NCBI GenBank assembly: GCA_035518715.1
Contig: DATIXJ010000054.1
Coordinates: 1 to 64,000 of the forward strand
Direction of reading: 5' to 3'
From: DATIXJ01 sp035518715
GTDB taxonomy: Bacteria > Bacteroidota > Ignavibacteria > UBA10030 > SZUA-254
Length of the DNA: 64,000 nt
A program made the translations under genes and the position numbers. Below are positions 7,866 through 16,785 of the stretch, piece by piece. The notes beneath the pieces are model-generated. The model was not told where the DNA came from. It searched no databases and worked only from the letters and a program-made list of their open reading frames with translations. The stretch's first letter is position 1; each line of letters starts with the position of its first letter.

Positions 7866-8786
7866 CTATTTTCGTGCCTGGAGAATGTTCTCGAGAGCGC
7901 TCCCGAGCTGCGGATATCTGAATGCGAAGTGCGTCTCGAGAAGTTTCCCGGGTATGACTCGCTGTCCGGTCAGTACTATGCTCGACATTTCTCCAAGCCC
8001 GAGGCGCAAGATGAGTGCAGGCACCGGTGCCCAGCTCGGTCGATGAAGAACGCGCCCCAGAACTCCGCAGAATTCCTTCATCCGGACAATCCCCGGCGCA
8101 GCCACATTCACGGGACCCTCAAGATGTTCGTTCGTGACCGCGAACGAGATGGCCTCTGCAAGATCATCGTGATGAACCCACGGAAACCACTGCCTGCCCG
8201 ATCCGAGCGGACCTCCGGCAAACAGCCGGAATGCAAGAAGCATCCGCGGAAGTGCGCCGCCGGTTTTGCCGAGAACAATGCCGATCCGGGGAATAACCAC
8301 CCTGATTCCGAGTTCACGTGCGCCGGCAGCAGACTGTTCCCATGTCTGGCACAAGCCGGCAAGGAAATCCGTTCCCGGCTTCGCATCTTCGGTTACTTCA
8401 CCCTCCTCCGGATTTCCATAGTATCCAACGGCCGAGGCGCTGACGAAAACTCGGGGCCGGCGTTTGCCAGAACGCATCGCCTCAACAAGCACGTTTGTGG
8501 CATCGACGCGGCTCGACAGGAGGATCGATTTTTGCCTACTGCTCCAACGTTTTCCGCCAATGGATTCTCCCACGAGGTTAATTACTGCATCGGCCCCTTC
8601 AAGTGATCCGGCCCACGGACCTATCGTCTTTGCATCCCATGCCTTTGTGTCTATCCTGTCAGACCAGGGAGAAGCCACCGACTCAGGATTTCGCGTCAAA
8701 ATGGTAACGCTCCCTCCTTTTTCGATGATTTTACGGGTCAACGCAGAGCCAATGAAGCCGGATCCGCCCGCAATAATAATTTTCAT
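7866..8786 (-). CDS. TIGR01777 family NAD(P)-dependent epimerase-like protein (YfcH-like)
   Basis: 306 residues from MKIIIAGGSGFIGSALTRKI; an in-frame ATG six codons upstream is less likely. The N-terminus carries the Rossmann fingerprint GGSGFIGSAL, then GADAVINLVGESIGGKRW and a catalytic-type SASAVGYYG, all typical of the TIGR01777 group of extended short-chain dehydrogenases. The last 50 residues match the DUF1731 tail (LTGQRVIPGKLLETHFAFRYP). Members are sometimes annotated as cell-division inhibitors, but no reaction is firmly known. The gene is divergent from the downstream SpoU methyltransferase gene with 157 bp between. Confidence 0.88.
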   Translation of the reverse strand: MKIIIAGGSGFIGSALTRKIIEKGGSVTILTRNPESVASPWSDRIDTKAWDAKTIGPWAGSLEGADAVINLVGESIGGKRWSSRQKSILLSSRVDATNVLVEAMRSGKRRPRVFVSASAVGYYGNPEEGEVTEDAKPGTDFLAGLCQTWEQSAAGARELGIRVVIPRIGIVLGKTGGALPRMLLAFRLFAGGPLGSGRQWFPWVHHDDLAEAISFAVTNEHLEGPVNVAAPGIVRMKEFCGVLGRVLHRPSWAPVPALILRLGLGEMSSIVLTGQRVIPGKLLETHFAFRYPQLGSALENILQARK

Positions 8787-8943
8787 TTCACGTTTCCCGA
8801 TCATTCAGTTGATGCACCATACTCGATCTGCAGAATAATCTTCACGGAATAAAGTACAGAGTTCTCACCAGAAACTCAATGTTGCACTTCCGGTTGATTA
8901 TGATTCGGTATCGGGCTATCTTCGGTATCGATCAACCGATACT

Positions 8944-9789
8944 ATGGACCAGATGATTCAACGCATCACCGTCACAACTCTCGACCTCCCCGAGCTCCAA
9001 CCCTATCGCACACTCAGAAGGCATGCCGATCATATCAATGCGGGAATTTTTGTCGCTGAAGGCGAGAAAGTCGTGCGGCGGCTTATGGAATCCGGACTCC
9101 CGCTCATTTCTTTTCTCATGACGCGAGAGTGGTCTGATGCACTCTTCCCGGAACATCGGATTCATTCCGGAGAAATCGCAGGAAACGAGCCCATCCCAGT
9201 GTATATTGCAGAAAAGAGACTCGTCGAATCGATTGTCGGTTACAACCTTCACCAGGGCATCATGGCTGTCGGAAAAGTTCCGGCACCCGTCTCTCCGGCA
9301 GAGATGGTGTGTACTCTCCGGCAGCCCTTTCTTCTTGTTGCACTCGATAGGCTGGTAAACGCCGAAAACGTGGGACTGATCGTCAGGAACTGTGCGGCAT
9401 TTGGCGTGGACGGCGTGCTCGTCGGGGAATCGTCGAGCAGTCCGTATCTCCGGCGCGCGGTCCGGAATTCGATGGGAACTGTCTTTTCGCTTCCCGTGGC
9501 TGCAACAGAAAACCTCGCAGCATCACTACTCCGGCTGCACCAGGAGTACTCAACCCGAATCGTTGCGGCCCATCCGCGGGGGAATTCGACAATCTACAGT
9601 TGCAGATTTTCCGGGAATGTCTGCATCGTCCTGGGAAATGAGGGTGAAGGGATATCGGAAAGGATTCTGCATGTCGCCAACGATCTTGTTGGTATCCCCA
9701 TGATGAAGAGCATCGATTCACTCAACGTCGCAAGCGCCAGTGCGGTGTTCCTTTTCGAAGCACGAAGACAGCGGGAAGCCGGGAAATAA
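8944..9789 (+). CDS. TrmH/SpoU family RNA 2'-O-methyltransferase
   Basis: 281 residues. The N-terminal substrate-binding region begins near LRRHADHINAGIFVAEGEKVVRRL. The C-terminal SPOUT knot carries its three motifs: NAENVGLIVRNCAAFGVDGV (motif 1), CIVLGNEGEGIS (motif 2) and IPMMKSIDSLNVASASAV (motif 3). These enzymes methylate ribose 2'-OH in rRNA or tRNA using S-adenosylmethionine; the target nucleotide cannot be read from sequence. A second ATG lies three codons downstream and could be the true start. The gene converges on ndk with 45 bp between. Confidence 0.92.
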   Translation: MDQMIQRITVTTLDLPELQPYRTLRRHADHINAGIFVAEGEKVVRRLMESGLPLISFLMTREWSDALFPEHRIHSGEIAGNEPIPVYIAEKRLVESIVGYNLHQGIMAVGKVPAPVSPAEMVCTLRQPFLLVALDRLVNAENVGLIVRNCAAFGVDGVLVGESSSSPYLRRAVRNSMGTVFSLPVAATENLAASLLRLHQEYSTRIVAAHPRGNSTIYSCRFSGNVCIVLGNEGEGISERILHVANDLVGIPMMKSIDSLNVASASAVFLFEARRQREAGK

Positions 9790-9834
9790 CGAACGGTCCT
9801 GGACCACTCTCCGTGCGAGATCAGAGCCAGTGCA

Positions 9835-10260
9835 TCAAGATCCGGCGATCAATTCCTTCGTCGAAAAGAAGAATGCAATTTCGATCCGCCCGTTTTCAGC
9901 AGAATCGGATCCATGCACAATGTTTTCTCCTTTGTTGTCGGCGTAGAGCTTTCTGATTGTGCCGGCGGCGGCATCCTTCGGATCGGTTGCTCCGATAAGA
10001 GTTCGGAAGTCCGCAACTGCATTTTCTTTTTCAAGAGCGATCGGGACGCATGGGCCCGAACTCATGAACTCCACGAGGCCGTCGTAGAATGGCCGGCCCT
10101 TATGCACTGCATAGAATCCGCCTGCTGCCTCTTTCGTAAGCCGGATTTTCTTGAACGAGATGATCCTGAATCCCGCCTTCTGTATTCTCGAAATCACTTC
10201 ACCTTCGAGTTTCTTCCTCACGCAGTCGGGTTTGAGAATTGCCAGTGTTCTTTCAATCAC
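9835..10260 (-). CDS. ndk: Nucleoside diphosphate kinase
   Basis: 141 residues, the usual NDK length. ERTLAILKPDCV opens the fold, and the catalytic phosphohistidine is H116 in NIVHGSDS. The nucleotide-binding residues in the GATDPKDAAAGTIRKLYAD segment are intact. The enzyme passes the gamma-phosphate from ATP to other NDPs. It is the last gene of a minus-strand run that begins far upstream with purS and includes gatA, sucD and the rhodanese gene, 27 bp away. Confidence 0.97.
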   Translation of the reverse strand: MIERTLAILKPDCVRKKLEGEVISRIQKAGFRIISFKKIRLTKEAAGGFYAVHKGRPFYDGLVEFMSSGPCVPIALEKENAVADFRTLIGATDPKDAAAGTIRKLYADNKGENIVHGSDSAENGRIEIAFFFSTKELIAGS

Positions 10261-10287
10261 CTGTAACTCCAGTGGGTTTTTGGGAAT

Positions 10288-10668
10288 TTACTTGTTGAGA
10301 GGTACATCCGTAGGATATCCGAGCGCCTGCCACTTCCTCCATCCGCCGTCCATGGAGATGACGTTCGTATATCCCATCTTCTGCAGATTATCTGCTACAA
10401 GCGCCGATCGAAAACCGCCTCCGCAGTAGAGAATAATTTCCGAGTTTTTGTCCGGGATCGAAGTCTCGATATCGCGTTCGATGATTCCTTTGCCGAGGTG
10501 AACCGCTCCCCGGATATGACCACGCTCCCACTCATGATCCTCCCGTGTATCCACAAGATGAATCCGTTCACCGTTCCCGATGCGGGTATGAACTTCTTCC
10601 GGGGTTGTCTGCTTGACGCGGCTCTTCGCGTCATCGACAAGTCTGAGGAATCCGGGGGAATGCTTCAT
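10288..10668 (-). CDS. Rhodanese-like sulfurtransferase domain protein
   Basis: 126 residues, a single rhodanese domain. Key parts are HLVDTREDHEWERGHIRGAVHLGKG and the active-site loop YCGGGFRS with Cys82, which would carry the persulfide. The N-terminal 20 residues are a short extra helix. Single-domain rhodaneses move sulfur from thiosulfate or persulfides to acceptors such as cyanide, thioredoxin or cofactor-building proteins; the partner is not evident here. It lies between sucD (24 bp) and ndk (27 bp). Confidence 0.9.
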   Translation of the reverse strand: MKHSPGFLRLVDDAKSRVKQTTPEEVHTRIGNGERIHLVDTREDHEWERGHIRGAVHLGKGIIERDIETSIPDKNSEIILYCGGGFRSALVADNLQKMGYTNVISMDGGWRKWQALGYPTDVPLNK

Positions 10669-10691
10669 GATATCGGTTCCGCAAAAACCAT

Positions 10692-11666
10692 CTATTTTCG
10701 CGCCTTCCTTTTCTTTCCAGAAAGGGTGCGCTTCGAGCGACCCATGGGAATTGAAGTCCGCTTCCCTTTTCCCGGAAGCACCTTTGCAACCATCGCACCA
10801 ATCATCGCCGGGCTGTCAACCACATGGATTCCGGCCTTCTTCATCGCGGCCATTTTCTCCGCTGCCGTACCTTTTCCGCCGGAGATGATTGCTCCGGCAT
10901 GGCCCATGCGCCTGCCGGGGGGCGCCGTTCTGCCGGCAATAAATCCGATGACGGGCTTGTCGAAATTCTTCTTCACATATTCTGCAGCTTCCTCCTCAGC
11001 GGTGCCGCCAATCTCACCGATCATGATGACGGCATCCGTTCCATCATCATCCTTAAAGAGTCTCAGTGCATCGATAAATCTCGTCCCCACGACAGGATCG
11101 CCGCCGATACCGATACACGTCGACTGCCCCAAACCGAGCTCCGTCACCTGCCACACGGCTTCATACGTAAGTGTTCCGCTGCGCGAGATGACCCCCACCT
11201 TGCCAGCTCTGTGAATGAATCCCGGCATGATGCCGATCTTGCACTGGCCGGGAGTAATGATCCCCGGGCAGTTCGGTCCTATCATGCGCACACCGGTACG
11301 CTGAAGATACTCGTAAACCCTGACCATATCGCGAGCCGGAATTCCCTCGGTGATGGTGACAATGAGCTTTACACCCGAGGACGCGGCTTCCATGACTGCC
11401 TCGGCGGCATAGGCGGCCGGGACAAAAATCACCGAAGTATTCGCACCCTCTTCCCGTACAGCATCGGCGACAGTGTTGAATACCGGAACCGGCTTCTTGA
11501 ACTGATACTGATCGTTCCCGGTATACTTCATGCCGCCTTTTCCCGGTGTCACACCGGCAACGACGTTGGTACCGTAAGCGATCATCTGCTGGGTGTGAAA
11601 TGTTCCCTCCCCGCCGGTGATCCCCTGGACCACGAGACGGGTTTTCTTATCGACAAGTATACTCAT
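10692..11666 (-). CDS. sucD: Succinate-CoA ligase alpha subunit
   Basis: 324 residues. The CoA-binding N-terminus (VVQGITGGEGTFHTQQMIAYGTNVVAGVTPGKGG) and the phosphorylated histidine H256 in GRRMGHAGAIISGG are both clear. The subunit works with SucB in the TCA cycle, making ATP or GTP from succinyl-CoA. The last 25 residues, rich in Lys and Arg (KRTSIPMGRSKRTLSGKKRKARK), extend beyond the usual end of the protein. No sucB is in the window, so the subunits are encoded apart. Confidence 0.96.
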   Translation of the reverse strand: MSILVDKKTRLVVQGITGGEGTFHTQQMIAYGTNVVAGVTPGKGGMKYTGNDQYQFKKPVPVFNTVADAVREEGANTSVIFVPAAYAAEAVMEAASSGVKLIVTITEGIPARDMVRVYEYLQRTGVRMIGPNCPGIITPGQCKIGIMPGFIHRAGKVGVISRSGTLTYEAVWQVTELGLGQSTCIGIGGDPVVGTRFIDALRLFKDDDGTDAVIMIGEIGGTAEEEAAEYVKKNFDKPVIGFIAGRTAPPGRRMGHAGAIISGGKGTAAEKMAAMKKAGIHVVDSPAMIGAMVAKVLPGKGKRTSIPMGRSKRTLSGKKRKARK

Positions 11667-11724
11667 ATAGTTTCATTGTGAGAGTGATGTAATTGCGCAG
11701 CGCTCCGGGATTCATCCCAGAAAG

Positions 11725-13143
11725 CTACGATTGTTCCACAACATGCCCGACCCTGAAAATGGTTTGCTCATCAAATGAGTTGCCGAGCAGCTGAAGACCT
11801 ATCGGAAGCCCCCTCCCGTCTTTTCCGCAGGGAATACTGATTCCCGGAATACCTGCGAGATTCGCCGAGACCGTGTACACATCAGAAAGATACATTTGCA
11901 ACGGATCAGACAGCTTTTCCCCAAGGCGAAACGCTGTGCCGGGAGAAGTTGGCGTGAGAATACAGTCCACCTCCTGAAAGGCGTTCACAAAATCATTCCG
12001 GATGAGGCGCCGGATTTTCTGACCTTGCAGATAGTAGGCATCATAATATCCGGCGGACAAAACATAGGTCCCAAGCATGATTCGGCGTTTGACCTCTCTG
12101 CCGAACCCCCTGCTTCTCGATTCGACGTAGAGCTCTTCCAGGTCGCGGACGCCCGGAGCCCGCTCACCATACCTCGCCCCGTCGAATCGGGCCAGGTTAG
12201 AAGAAGCTTCCGCCGTTGTCAGCACATAGTACGCCGCAATCGTATATTCCGTATGCGGAAGGGAAATTTCCTTCACGAGCGCGCCGTTCGAACGCAGGAC
12301 ATCGACCTTTTTCGATATCGCACCGGCAATCTCCGAGGAGAGTGAGGCTGTGAAGTATTCTTTCGGTAAACCGATTCGGATTCCCCGCACATTTCCATCG
12401 AGTGAATTCAGGTAATTCGGCACGGGAGTTGACACCGAAGTGGAATCAGACGGATCGTGACCGGCGATCACACTCAGAACAGACGCCGTATCGTACACCG
12501 TCGAGCCGAACACTCCAACCTGATCGAAGGAAGAAGCAAATGCGACCAGACCGTATCGCGAGACGCGCCCGTACGTCGGCTTGAGCCCGACCACCCCGCA
12601 CATTGCGGCGGGCTGACGCACCGATCCGCCGGTGTCTGTTCCCAGGGCAGTCATGGAGAGTCCCGCAGCTACTGCCACCGCCGATCCACCGCTTGAACCA
12701 CCGGGAACGACCTGTTCGTCGACCGGATTCCGGACAGGACCATACGCGGAATTTTCATTCGATGACCCCATCGCAAATTCGTCCATGTTCGTCTTACCAA
12801 TAATGATTGCATCGGCATCCACCAGGCGCCTGACGACAGTAGCATCGTAGGGCGAAATGTACGACTGAAGCATTCTCGAACCACACGTGAGTGTGCGGTC
12901 TTTCATGGCAATACTATCCTTTACAGCAACGAACATCCCGGCGAGCGGCCCTGCCGTTCCCCGCCTCAACTTGCTGTCGACCTCCACCGAACACTTTCGA
13001 GCCGGTTCGGAGAAGACATCGAGGAATGCGTTCAGCCGCTGCTTGCGGTCGATTTCTGACAGAAGCACCTCGAGGGTCTTTGAACAGGTTGTCTCTCCGG
13101 CTGCAATGCGTTTCCGGAAAGTGGCAAAATCGTTCAGTGGCAT
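11725..13143 (-). CDS. gatA: Asp-tRNA(Asn)/Glu-tRNA(Gln) amidotransferase subunit A
   Basis: 472 residues with the amidase signature triad K75 (VAVKDSIAMK), S150 (PGGSSGGSAVAVAAG) and S174 (GTDTGGSVRQPA), at the same spacing as in characterised GatA. The subunit releases ammonia from glutamine, and GatB uses it to convert mischarged Glu-tRNA(Gln) or Asp-tRNA(Asn). The gene lies downstream of tatA with 114 bp between and upstream of sucD (58 bp). A tRNA-Gln gene is present at 19.1 kb. Confidence 0.96.
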   Translation of the reverse strand: MPLNDFATFRKRIAAGETTCSKTLEVLLSEIDRKQRLNAFLDVFSEPARKCSVEVDSKLRRGTAGPLAGMFVAVKDSIAMKDRTLTCGSRMLQSYISPYDATVVRRLVDADAIIIGKTNMDEFAMGSSNENSAYGPVRNPVDEQVVPGGSSGGSAVAVAAGLSMTALGTDTGGSVRQPAAMCGVVGLKPTYGRVSRYGLVAFASSFDQVGVFGSTVYDTASVLSVIAGHDPSDSTSVSTPVPNYLNSLDGNVRGIRIGLPKEYFTASLSSEIAGAISKKVDVLRSNGALVKEISLPHTEYTIAAYYVLTTAEASSNLARFDGARYGERAPGVRDLEELYVESRSRGFGREVKRRIMLGTYVLSAGYYDAYYLQGQKIRRLIRNDFVNAFQEVDCILTPTSPGTAFRLGEKLSDPLQMYLSDVYTVSANLAGIPGISIPCGKDGRGLPIGLQLLGNSFDEQTIFRVGHVVEQS

Positions 13144-13257
13144 GTTCTCCAGATGACAGCGGGTGGATGATCACCGTCGCGAGGACGGGCCGAACCGGGC
13201 AGGCAGAGAATTCCCCCTCATCACCGGACGGAGCCCGGCAAGAGAAGGCATCGCGGG

Positions 13258-13449
13258 CTATTTTTGCTCGATCTTCTTCTGATCCGCCGGTTTTTCGATT
13301 TCGTCCTGGATATCGCGGGCGGCCTTGCGGAATTCACGAACCCCTTTACCCAAACCCTGCATGAATTCGGGGATTCGCTTGGAACCGAACAAGACAAGCA
13401 CAACGAGCGCAATTACAAGTATTTCCGGCGTTCCTAAGTTCCCAAACAT
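13258..13449 (-). CDS. tatA: Twin-arginine translocase subunit TatA/E
   Basis: 63 residues, short for TatA. It has one N-terminal membrane helix (about 7-22, PEILVIALVVLVLFG), the FGSKRIPE hinge that marks the family, and an amphipathic helix (MQGLGKGVREFRKAARDIQDE) followed by a charged tail. TatA oligomers form the route for folded proteins across the inner membrane. It is placed 2 bp downstream of purQ, with no tatB or tatC nearby. Confidence 0.94.
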   Translation of the reverse strand: MFGNLGTPEILVIALVVLVLFGSKRIPEFMQGLGKGVREFRKAARDIQDEIEKPADQKKIEQK

Positions 13450-13451
13450 CG

Positions 13452-14192
13452 TTAACTCCTTTCTATGACATCGTGATCATAAATATACGAATCCTTGAGC
13501 ACATTATGAATTAATGACTGGAAGATCTTTTGCCCGTCCGTCGGGCCCGTCTCGGGATCCGCGGCACGTTCGGGATGCGGCATAAGCCCCATCACATTTC
13601 CCGCCCGGTTCAGAATTCCGGCAATGTTGTGTAATGATCCGTTGGGATTGGACTGAGGAGTCACCTTTCCACGGGCGTCAGTATACCGGAAGATGATCTG
13701 CCCTTCGTCTTCAAGCTGCCGGATGGTTTCGTCGTCAGCATAAAAATTCCCTTCTCCATGAGCAATTGGAATTCGCAGAACCTCACCGCGGGTGCATGCA
13801 GACGTAAAGCGGGTTCCGGTATTCTCCACACGAACATGGACAAACTCGCAGGCAAACGTGAGGCTTTCATTCCGGAGCAGTACACCCGGGAGCAATCCTG
13901 CTTCACACAACACCTGAAATCCGTTGCAGATCCCGATGAGCGTTCCGCCGGCTTTTGCAAATGCGATAACCTCGTTCATAATGGGAGAGAATCGCGCAAT
14001 GGCACCGCATCGCAGATAGTCGCCGTACGAAAACCCGCCCGGGAGTATCACGCAGTCAACATTCTGGAGCGATGTCTCCTTATGCCAGAGGAACCTCGTG
14101 TCCTGATGCATGACGCGTTTGAGAACGTCATACGCGTCATGATCGCAGTTCGATCCCGGGAATACCACAACGCCGAATTTCGGGGAGGACAT
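13452..14192 (-). CDS. purQ: Phosphoribosylformylglycinamidine synthase subunit PurQ
   Basis: 246 residues, glutamine amidotransferase class I fold. The nucleophile is C89 in GICNGFQ, and the His-Glu pair is in the C-terminal GLMPHPERAAD. The start VVFPGSNCDHDAYDVLK is the usual PurQ N-terminus. It supplies ammonia to PurL in step 4 of purine synthesis. purS lies 3 bp upstream, so the two subunits are co-expressed; purL is not in the window. Confidence 0.96.
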   Translation of the reverse strand: MSSPKFGVVVFPGSNCDHDAYDVLKRVMHQDTRFLWHKETSLQNVDCVILPGGFSYGDYLRCGAIARFSPIMNEVIAFAKAGGTLIGICNGFQVLCEAGLLPGVLLRNESLTFACEFVHVRVENTGTRFTSACTRGEVLRIPIAHGEGNFYADDETIRQLEDEGQIIFRYTDARGKVTPQSNPNGSLHNIAGILNRAGNVMGLMPHPERAADPETGPTDGQKIFQSLIHNVLKDSYIYDHDVIERS

Positions 14193-14195
14193 CTC

Positions 14196-14450
14196 TTACA
14201 CTTTCTCCAGGGTGAACTGAAAATCTTCCATGACAGGATTTGCCAGGAGCCGCGAACACGCTTGGCGGGTCAACTGCTCGGCTTCTTCACGTGTTGAACC
14301 GTTCACTTTCATCTCCACATACTTCCCGAGTCGCACGTCGTCGACAGCAGTCATACCCAGACTCCCGAGGGCATGATGCACCGCCTTTCCCTGCGGATCG
14401 AGAATCGATTTTCTCAGCGTCACGGTAATCTTTGCGAGGTACAGCGCCAT
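14196..14450 (-). CDS. purS: Phosphoribosylformylglycinamidine synthase subunit PurS
   Basis: 84 residues, the usual size. The sequence AKITVTLRKSILDPQGKAVHHALGSLG is the PurS signature, followed by VDDVRLGKYVEMKVNG. PurS bridges PurQ and PurL in the three-part FGAM synthase complex. It stands 3 bp upstream of purQ and 3 bp downstream of pssA, so the phospholipid and purine genes probably share a transcript. Confidence 0.95.
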   Translation of the reverse strand: MALYLAKITVTLRKSILDPQGKAVHHALGSLGMTAVDDVRLGKYVEMKVNGSTREEAEQLTRQACSRLLANPVMEDFQFTLEKV

Positions 14451-14453
14451 ACA

Positions 14454-15221
14454 CTAAATGTCGATACTGCTGATCTCCGCTTCCTTCTCATCAAGCTGCT
14501 TCAACTCAGGGTGCAGCGCATAGCGGATCACCTGCACAATGGTTCTCATCGGACCCGTGGCAATATAAAAGAGGAAGAACGGAAAAAGCGCCTGACCGGC
14601 GGTCACTGCAATCGCCGTAATGCCGATGATCCCCACCGTAAATCGCAGGGGATGCTGTTTAATTCCACGGCGAGAAAACTTCGGAACGGTGTCATACTTG
14701 ATGGTGCTCACCATAAGAATCGACAGGACCACCACCATCGGTGCAAGAAGCGCTGCCGGCAGGCCGGTAAGGGTGTTGCCCTCCTGCAGGTTCTGGAGAA
14801 CGAACGCACCGATTGTTACCGCGGTCGCAGGAATCGGCAACCCACGGAAATACTCCTTGTCGTACCCGACCAGCTGCGTGTTGAAGCGTGCCAGGCGGAG
14901 CGCACCGAGAATCAGCGGCATCGCACTTACGAGCATACCAATGCCCTCCATCGTATGGAGAAAAACGGAGTACACGAGAAACGATGGCGCCGCGCCGAAT
15001 GACACGACATCGGAAAGAGAATCAAATTCTACGCCGAATCCGCTGGAAGATTTGGTGATCCTTGCCATGATCCCGTCGAGAACATCGAAAATCGCCGCAA
15101 GGATAATGAACCATGATGCAAGCACATAGTCTCCCTGTGCGGTATGAATAATCGACCGGAATCCCGAGAAGATATTGAGAACGGTGAAGAGACTCGGAAC
15201 GACTGCTCTGGTAATTTTCAT
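14454..15221 (-). CDS. pssA: CDP-diacylglycerol--serine O-phosphatidyltransferase
   Basis: 255 residues with several membrane helices. The CDP-alcohol phosphotransferase motif DG-x2-AR-x8-G-x3-D-x3-D is complete (D49, G50, A53, R54, G63, D67, D71). It makes phosphatidylserine from CDP-diacylglycerol and serine. Its ATG overlaps the stop of psd by 4 bp, so the two steps of phosphatidylethanolamine synthesis are translationally coupled. The class II membrane type is supported by the hydrophobic profile. Confidence 0.94.
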   Translation of the reverse strand: MKITRAVVPSLFTVLNIFSGFRSIIHTAQGDYVLASWFIILAAIFDVLDGIMARITKSSSGFGVEFDSLSDVVSFGAAPSFLVYSVFLHTMEGIGMLVSAMPLILGALRLARFNTQLVGYDKEYFRGLPIPATAVTIGAFVLQNLQEGNTLTGLPAALLAPMVVVLSILMVSTIKYDTVPKFSRRGIKQHPLRFTVGIIGITAIAVTAGQALFPFFLFYIATGPMRTIVQVIRYALHPELKQLDEKEAEISSIDI

Positions 15222-15901
15222 GAAACGATTCCTTTTTCAGTTATGCCGGCGGGAACATAATACCCGAGGATTGTCTCACCCGCTGTGACGCGATCGTGCA
15301 GATGCACTGCGAGAGTTGTCGGCTTCGGCATCAACACATCAACTCGTGAGCCGAATTTGATCATCCCGAATCTCTCGCCGCGAGTTGCCTCCTGCCCCTC
15401 GCCGACATTCGCTACAATGCGGCGAGCGACTGCCCCGGCAATCTGCCTGATCATGATTTTGTACCCGTACCCCGCAATGCCGATTTGCGTCCGCTCGTTG
15501 CCGGTCGAGGACTTTTCCGCAAATGCCACAAGATGCTCACCCTGTATATGCTGGAAATACTCCACAACGCCTGAAATCGGAAAACGGTTGACATGCACAT
15601 TGAGGGGGGACATAAAGATGCTTACCTGAATCGCGGGACATTTCAGATACTCCCGTTCCACGAGATCCTTGATCAGGACCACCTTTCCGTCTGCGGGAGC
15701 GATAACACAATTGTCCGTGATGGGCGTCTGGCGGTCGGGATCCCGGAAAAAATTGAGGACGAGGAGAGAGCAACAGACGCAGATGATAAGAACGGTATAC
15801 TGAACGAATGCATCTTCGAGAAAGTAAAAGACTGCAAGGACCACAACTGCGGCGCAGAGAAGCACAATCTTCACCGTACCGACCCCGTATTCCGTGATCA
15901 T
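15218..15901 (-). CDS. psd: Phosphatidylserine decarboxylase proenzyme (short type)
   Basis: 227 residues. An N-terminal hydrophobic hairpin (about 9-50) is followed by the decarboxylase domain: FFRDPDR, VIAPADGKVV, IFMSPLNVHVNR and GERFGMIKFGSRVD. The self-cleavage site is G184-S185, where Ser becomes the pyruvoyl group of the alpha chain. This is the short archaeal/Bacteroidota-like form. It converts phosphatidylserine to phosphatidylethanolamine in the inner membrane. The gene overlaps pssA by 4 bp and lies 17 bp after the PurC-like gene. Confidence 0.93.
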   Translation of the reverse strand: MITEYGVGTVKIVLLCAAVVVLAVFYFLEDAFVQYTVLIICVCCSLLVLNFFRDPDRQTPITDNCVIAPADGKVVLIKDLVEREYLKCPAIQVSIFMSPLNVHVNRFPISGVVEYFQHIQGEHLVAFAEKSSTGNERTQIGIAGYGYKIMIRQIAGAVARRIVANVGEGQEATRGERFGMIKFGSRVDVLMPKPTTLAVHLHDRVTAGETILGYYVPAGITEKGIVS

Positions 15902-15918
15902 GGCCAGGTATACACCCG

Positions 15919-16638
15919 TTAGACCTTCATCATCAGGCGATCACACAATTTCGAAACGGCAGTACCGGAATCCGGGGGTACCGGCGCCGCGGTGTGATCA
16001 AGAAACGTGCATGTCTGTGGCGAGAGCTCATCGATCAGGACGACCTGACCCTTCAAGCGGCCAAACGCAAACCCCGCTTTCGCCAGCCCAAGCTGCCGTC
16101 GTTCGCATAATCCACGGATGACCGCATTGGCCTTCGATGCAATCCGGTTCATCTGCTTGAATTCCTCGGGTGTCGCCACACCGAGAGCATACACATGATA
16201 CTCGTTCATCCACGGAGAGAGACCGCCCGAACTGTAATAATGTTCGATGATTGGAAATTCGAAATTTGACCCCTTCGCGCCCTGGAACCGCTCCGCAATC
16301 GATCCATCATCAACATTGAATACCCTCACCTGTACGGGAATGGCATCCGTCGGTTTCACCATCATTTCCGTATCAGAAATTTTCCTGATGTAGTGTGTGG
16401 CAATCCGGTATTCTTCGAGATATTCGAACAGGTACGAGGAGATGGTATTCCTTAAGCTCTCCATCTCACTGTTTCTGGGGCGCTTCTTATCGTTTTGGTG
16501 ATCCTGCGAGAAAAATTCCTGGATGAGAACATCGGGCTTGTCTGTTCGATAGTATGATTTCCCCTGCCGCTCGTAGAGCTTCTTGCGTAACTCAATTTTT
16601 TCGGTCTTGCTTGCTGGTGATTCAAGCAATGATTCCAT
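15919..16638 (-). CDS. Divergent PurC-like (SAICAR synthetase family) protein
   Basis: 239 residues with the outline of SAICAR synthetase: RQGKSYYRTDKPDVLIQEF at the start, ISDTEMMVKPTDAIPVQVRV in the middle and LKGQVVLIDELSPQT near the end. Compared with my memory of E. coli PurC, several active-site positions differ. GKAK is GKSY, VRNRAAGS is VFNVDDGS, LEFG is FAFG, and the Arg of SRLWD is missing. It may be a bona fide PurC of a divergent clade, or a paralogue with another role. The neighbours psd, pssA, purS and purQ support a purine link. Confidence 0.65.
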   Translation of the reverse strand: MESLLESPASKTEKIELRKKLYERQGKSYYRTDKPDVLIQEFFSQDHQNDKKRPRNSEMESLRNTISSYLFEYLEEYRIATHYIRKISDTEMMVKPTDAIPVQVRVFNVDDGSIAERFQGAKGSNFEFPIIEHYYSSGGLSPWMNEYHVYALGVATPEEFKQMNRIASKANAVIRGLCERRQLGLAKAGFAFGRLKGQVVLIDELSPQTCTFLDHTAAPVPPDSGTAVSKLCDRLMMKV

Positions 16639-16740
16639 TCAACTCCTCATCATAGACGGAAATCGATACTTTGCCATCAAAACTTATGAAATAATACGTG
16701 CAAAGTCAAACACTCTCTCTGGATGGAAAACTGGTTTTTG

Positions 16741-16785
16741 GGAGGAAAAAAAGAAGAAAAAGTCCTGATCTGAACGATCAGGACT
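16741..16785 (-). terminator. Rho-independent terminator of the KimA-like permease gene
   Basis: Perfect 10-bp inverted repeat AGTCCTGATC / GATCAGGACT (16761-16770 and 16776-16785, 5-nt loop). On the minus strand it is followed by TTTTTCTTCTTTTTTT. The stop codon of the permease (16778-16780) lies inside the stem. Confidence 0.9.

Noticed and set aside
7764..8606. Plus-strand frame of 280 codons opposite the TIGR01777 gene
   Set aside because: Antisense shadow of a well-supported epimerase-like gene; no recognisable domain.
10824..11681. Plus-strand frame of 285 codons opposite sucD
   Set aside because: Antisense shadow of sucD; no motif and no ribosome-binding site context.
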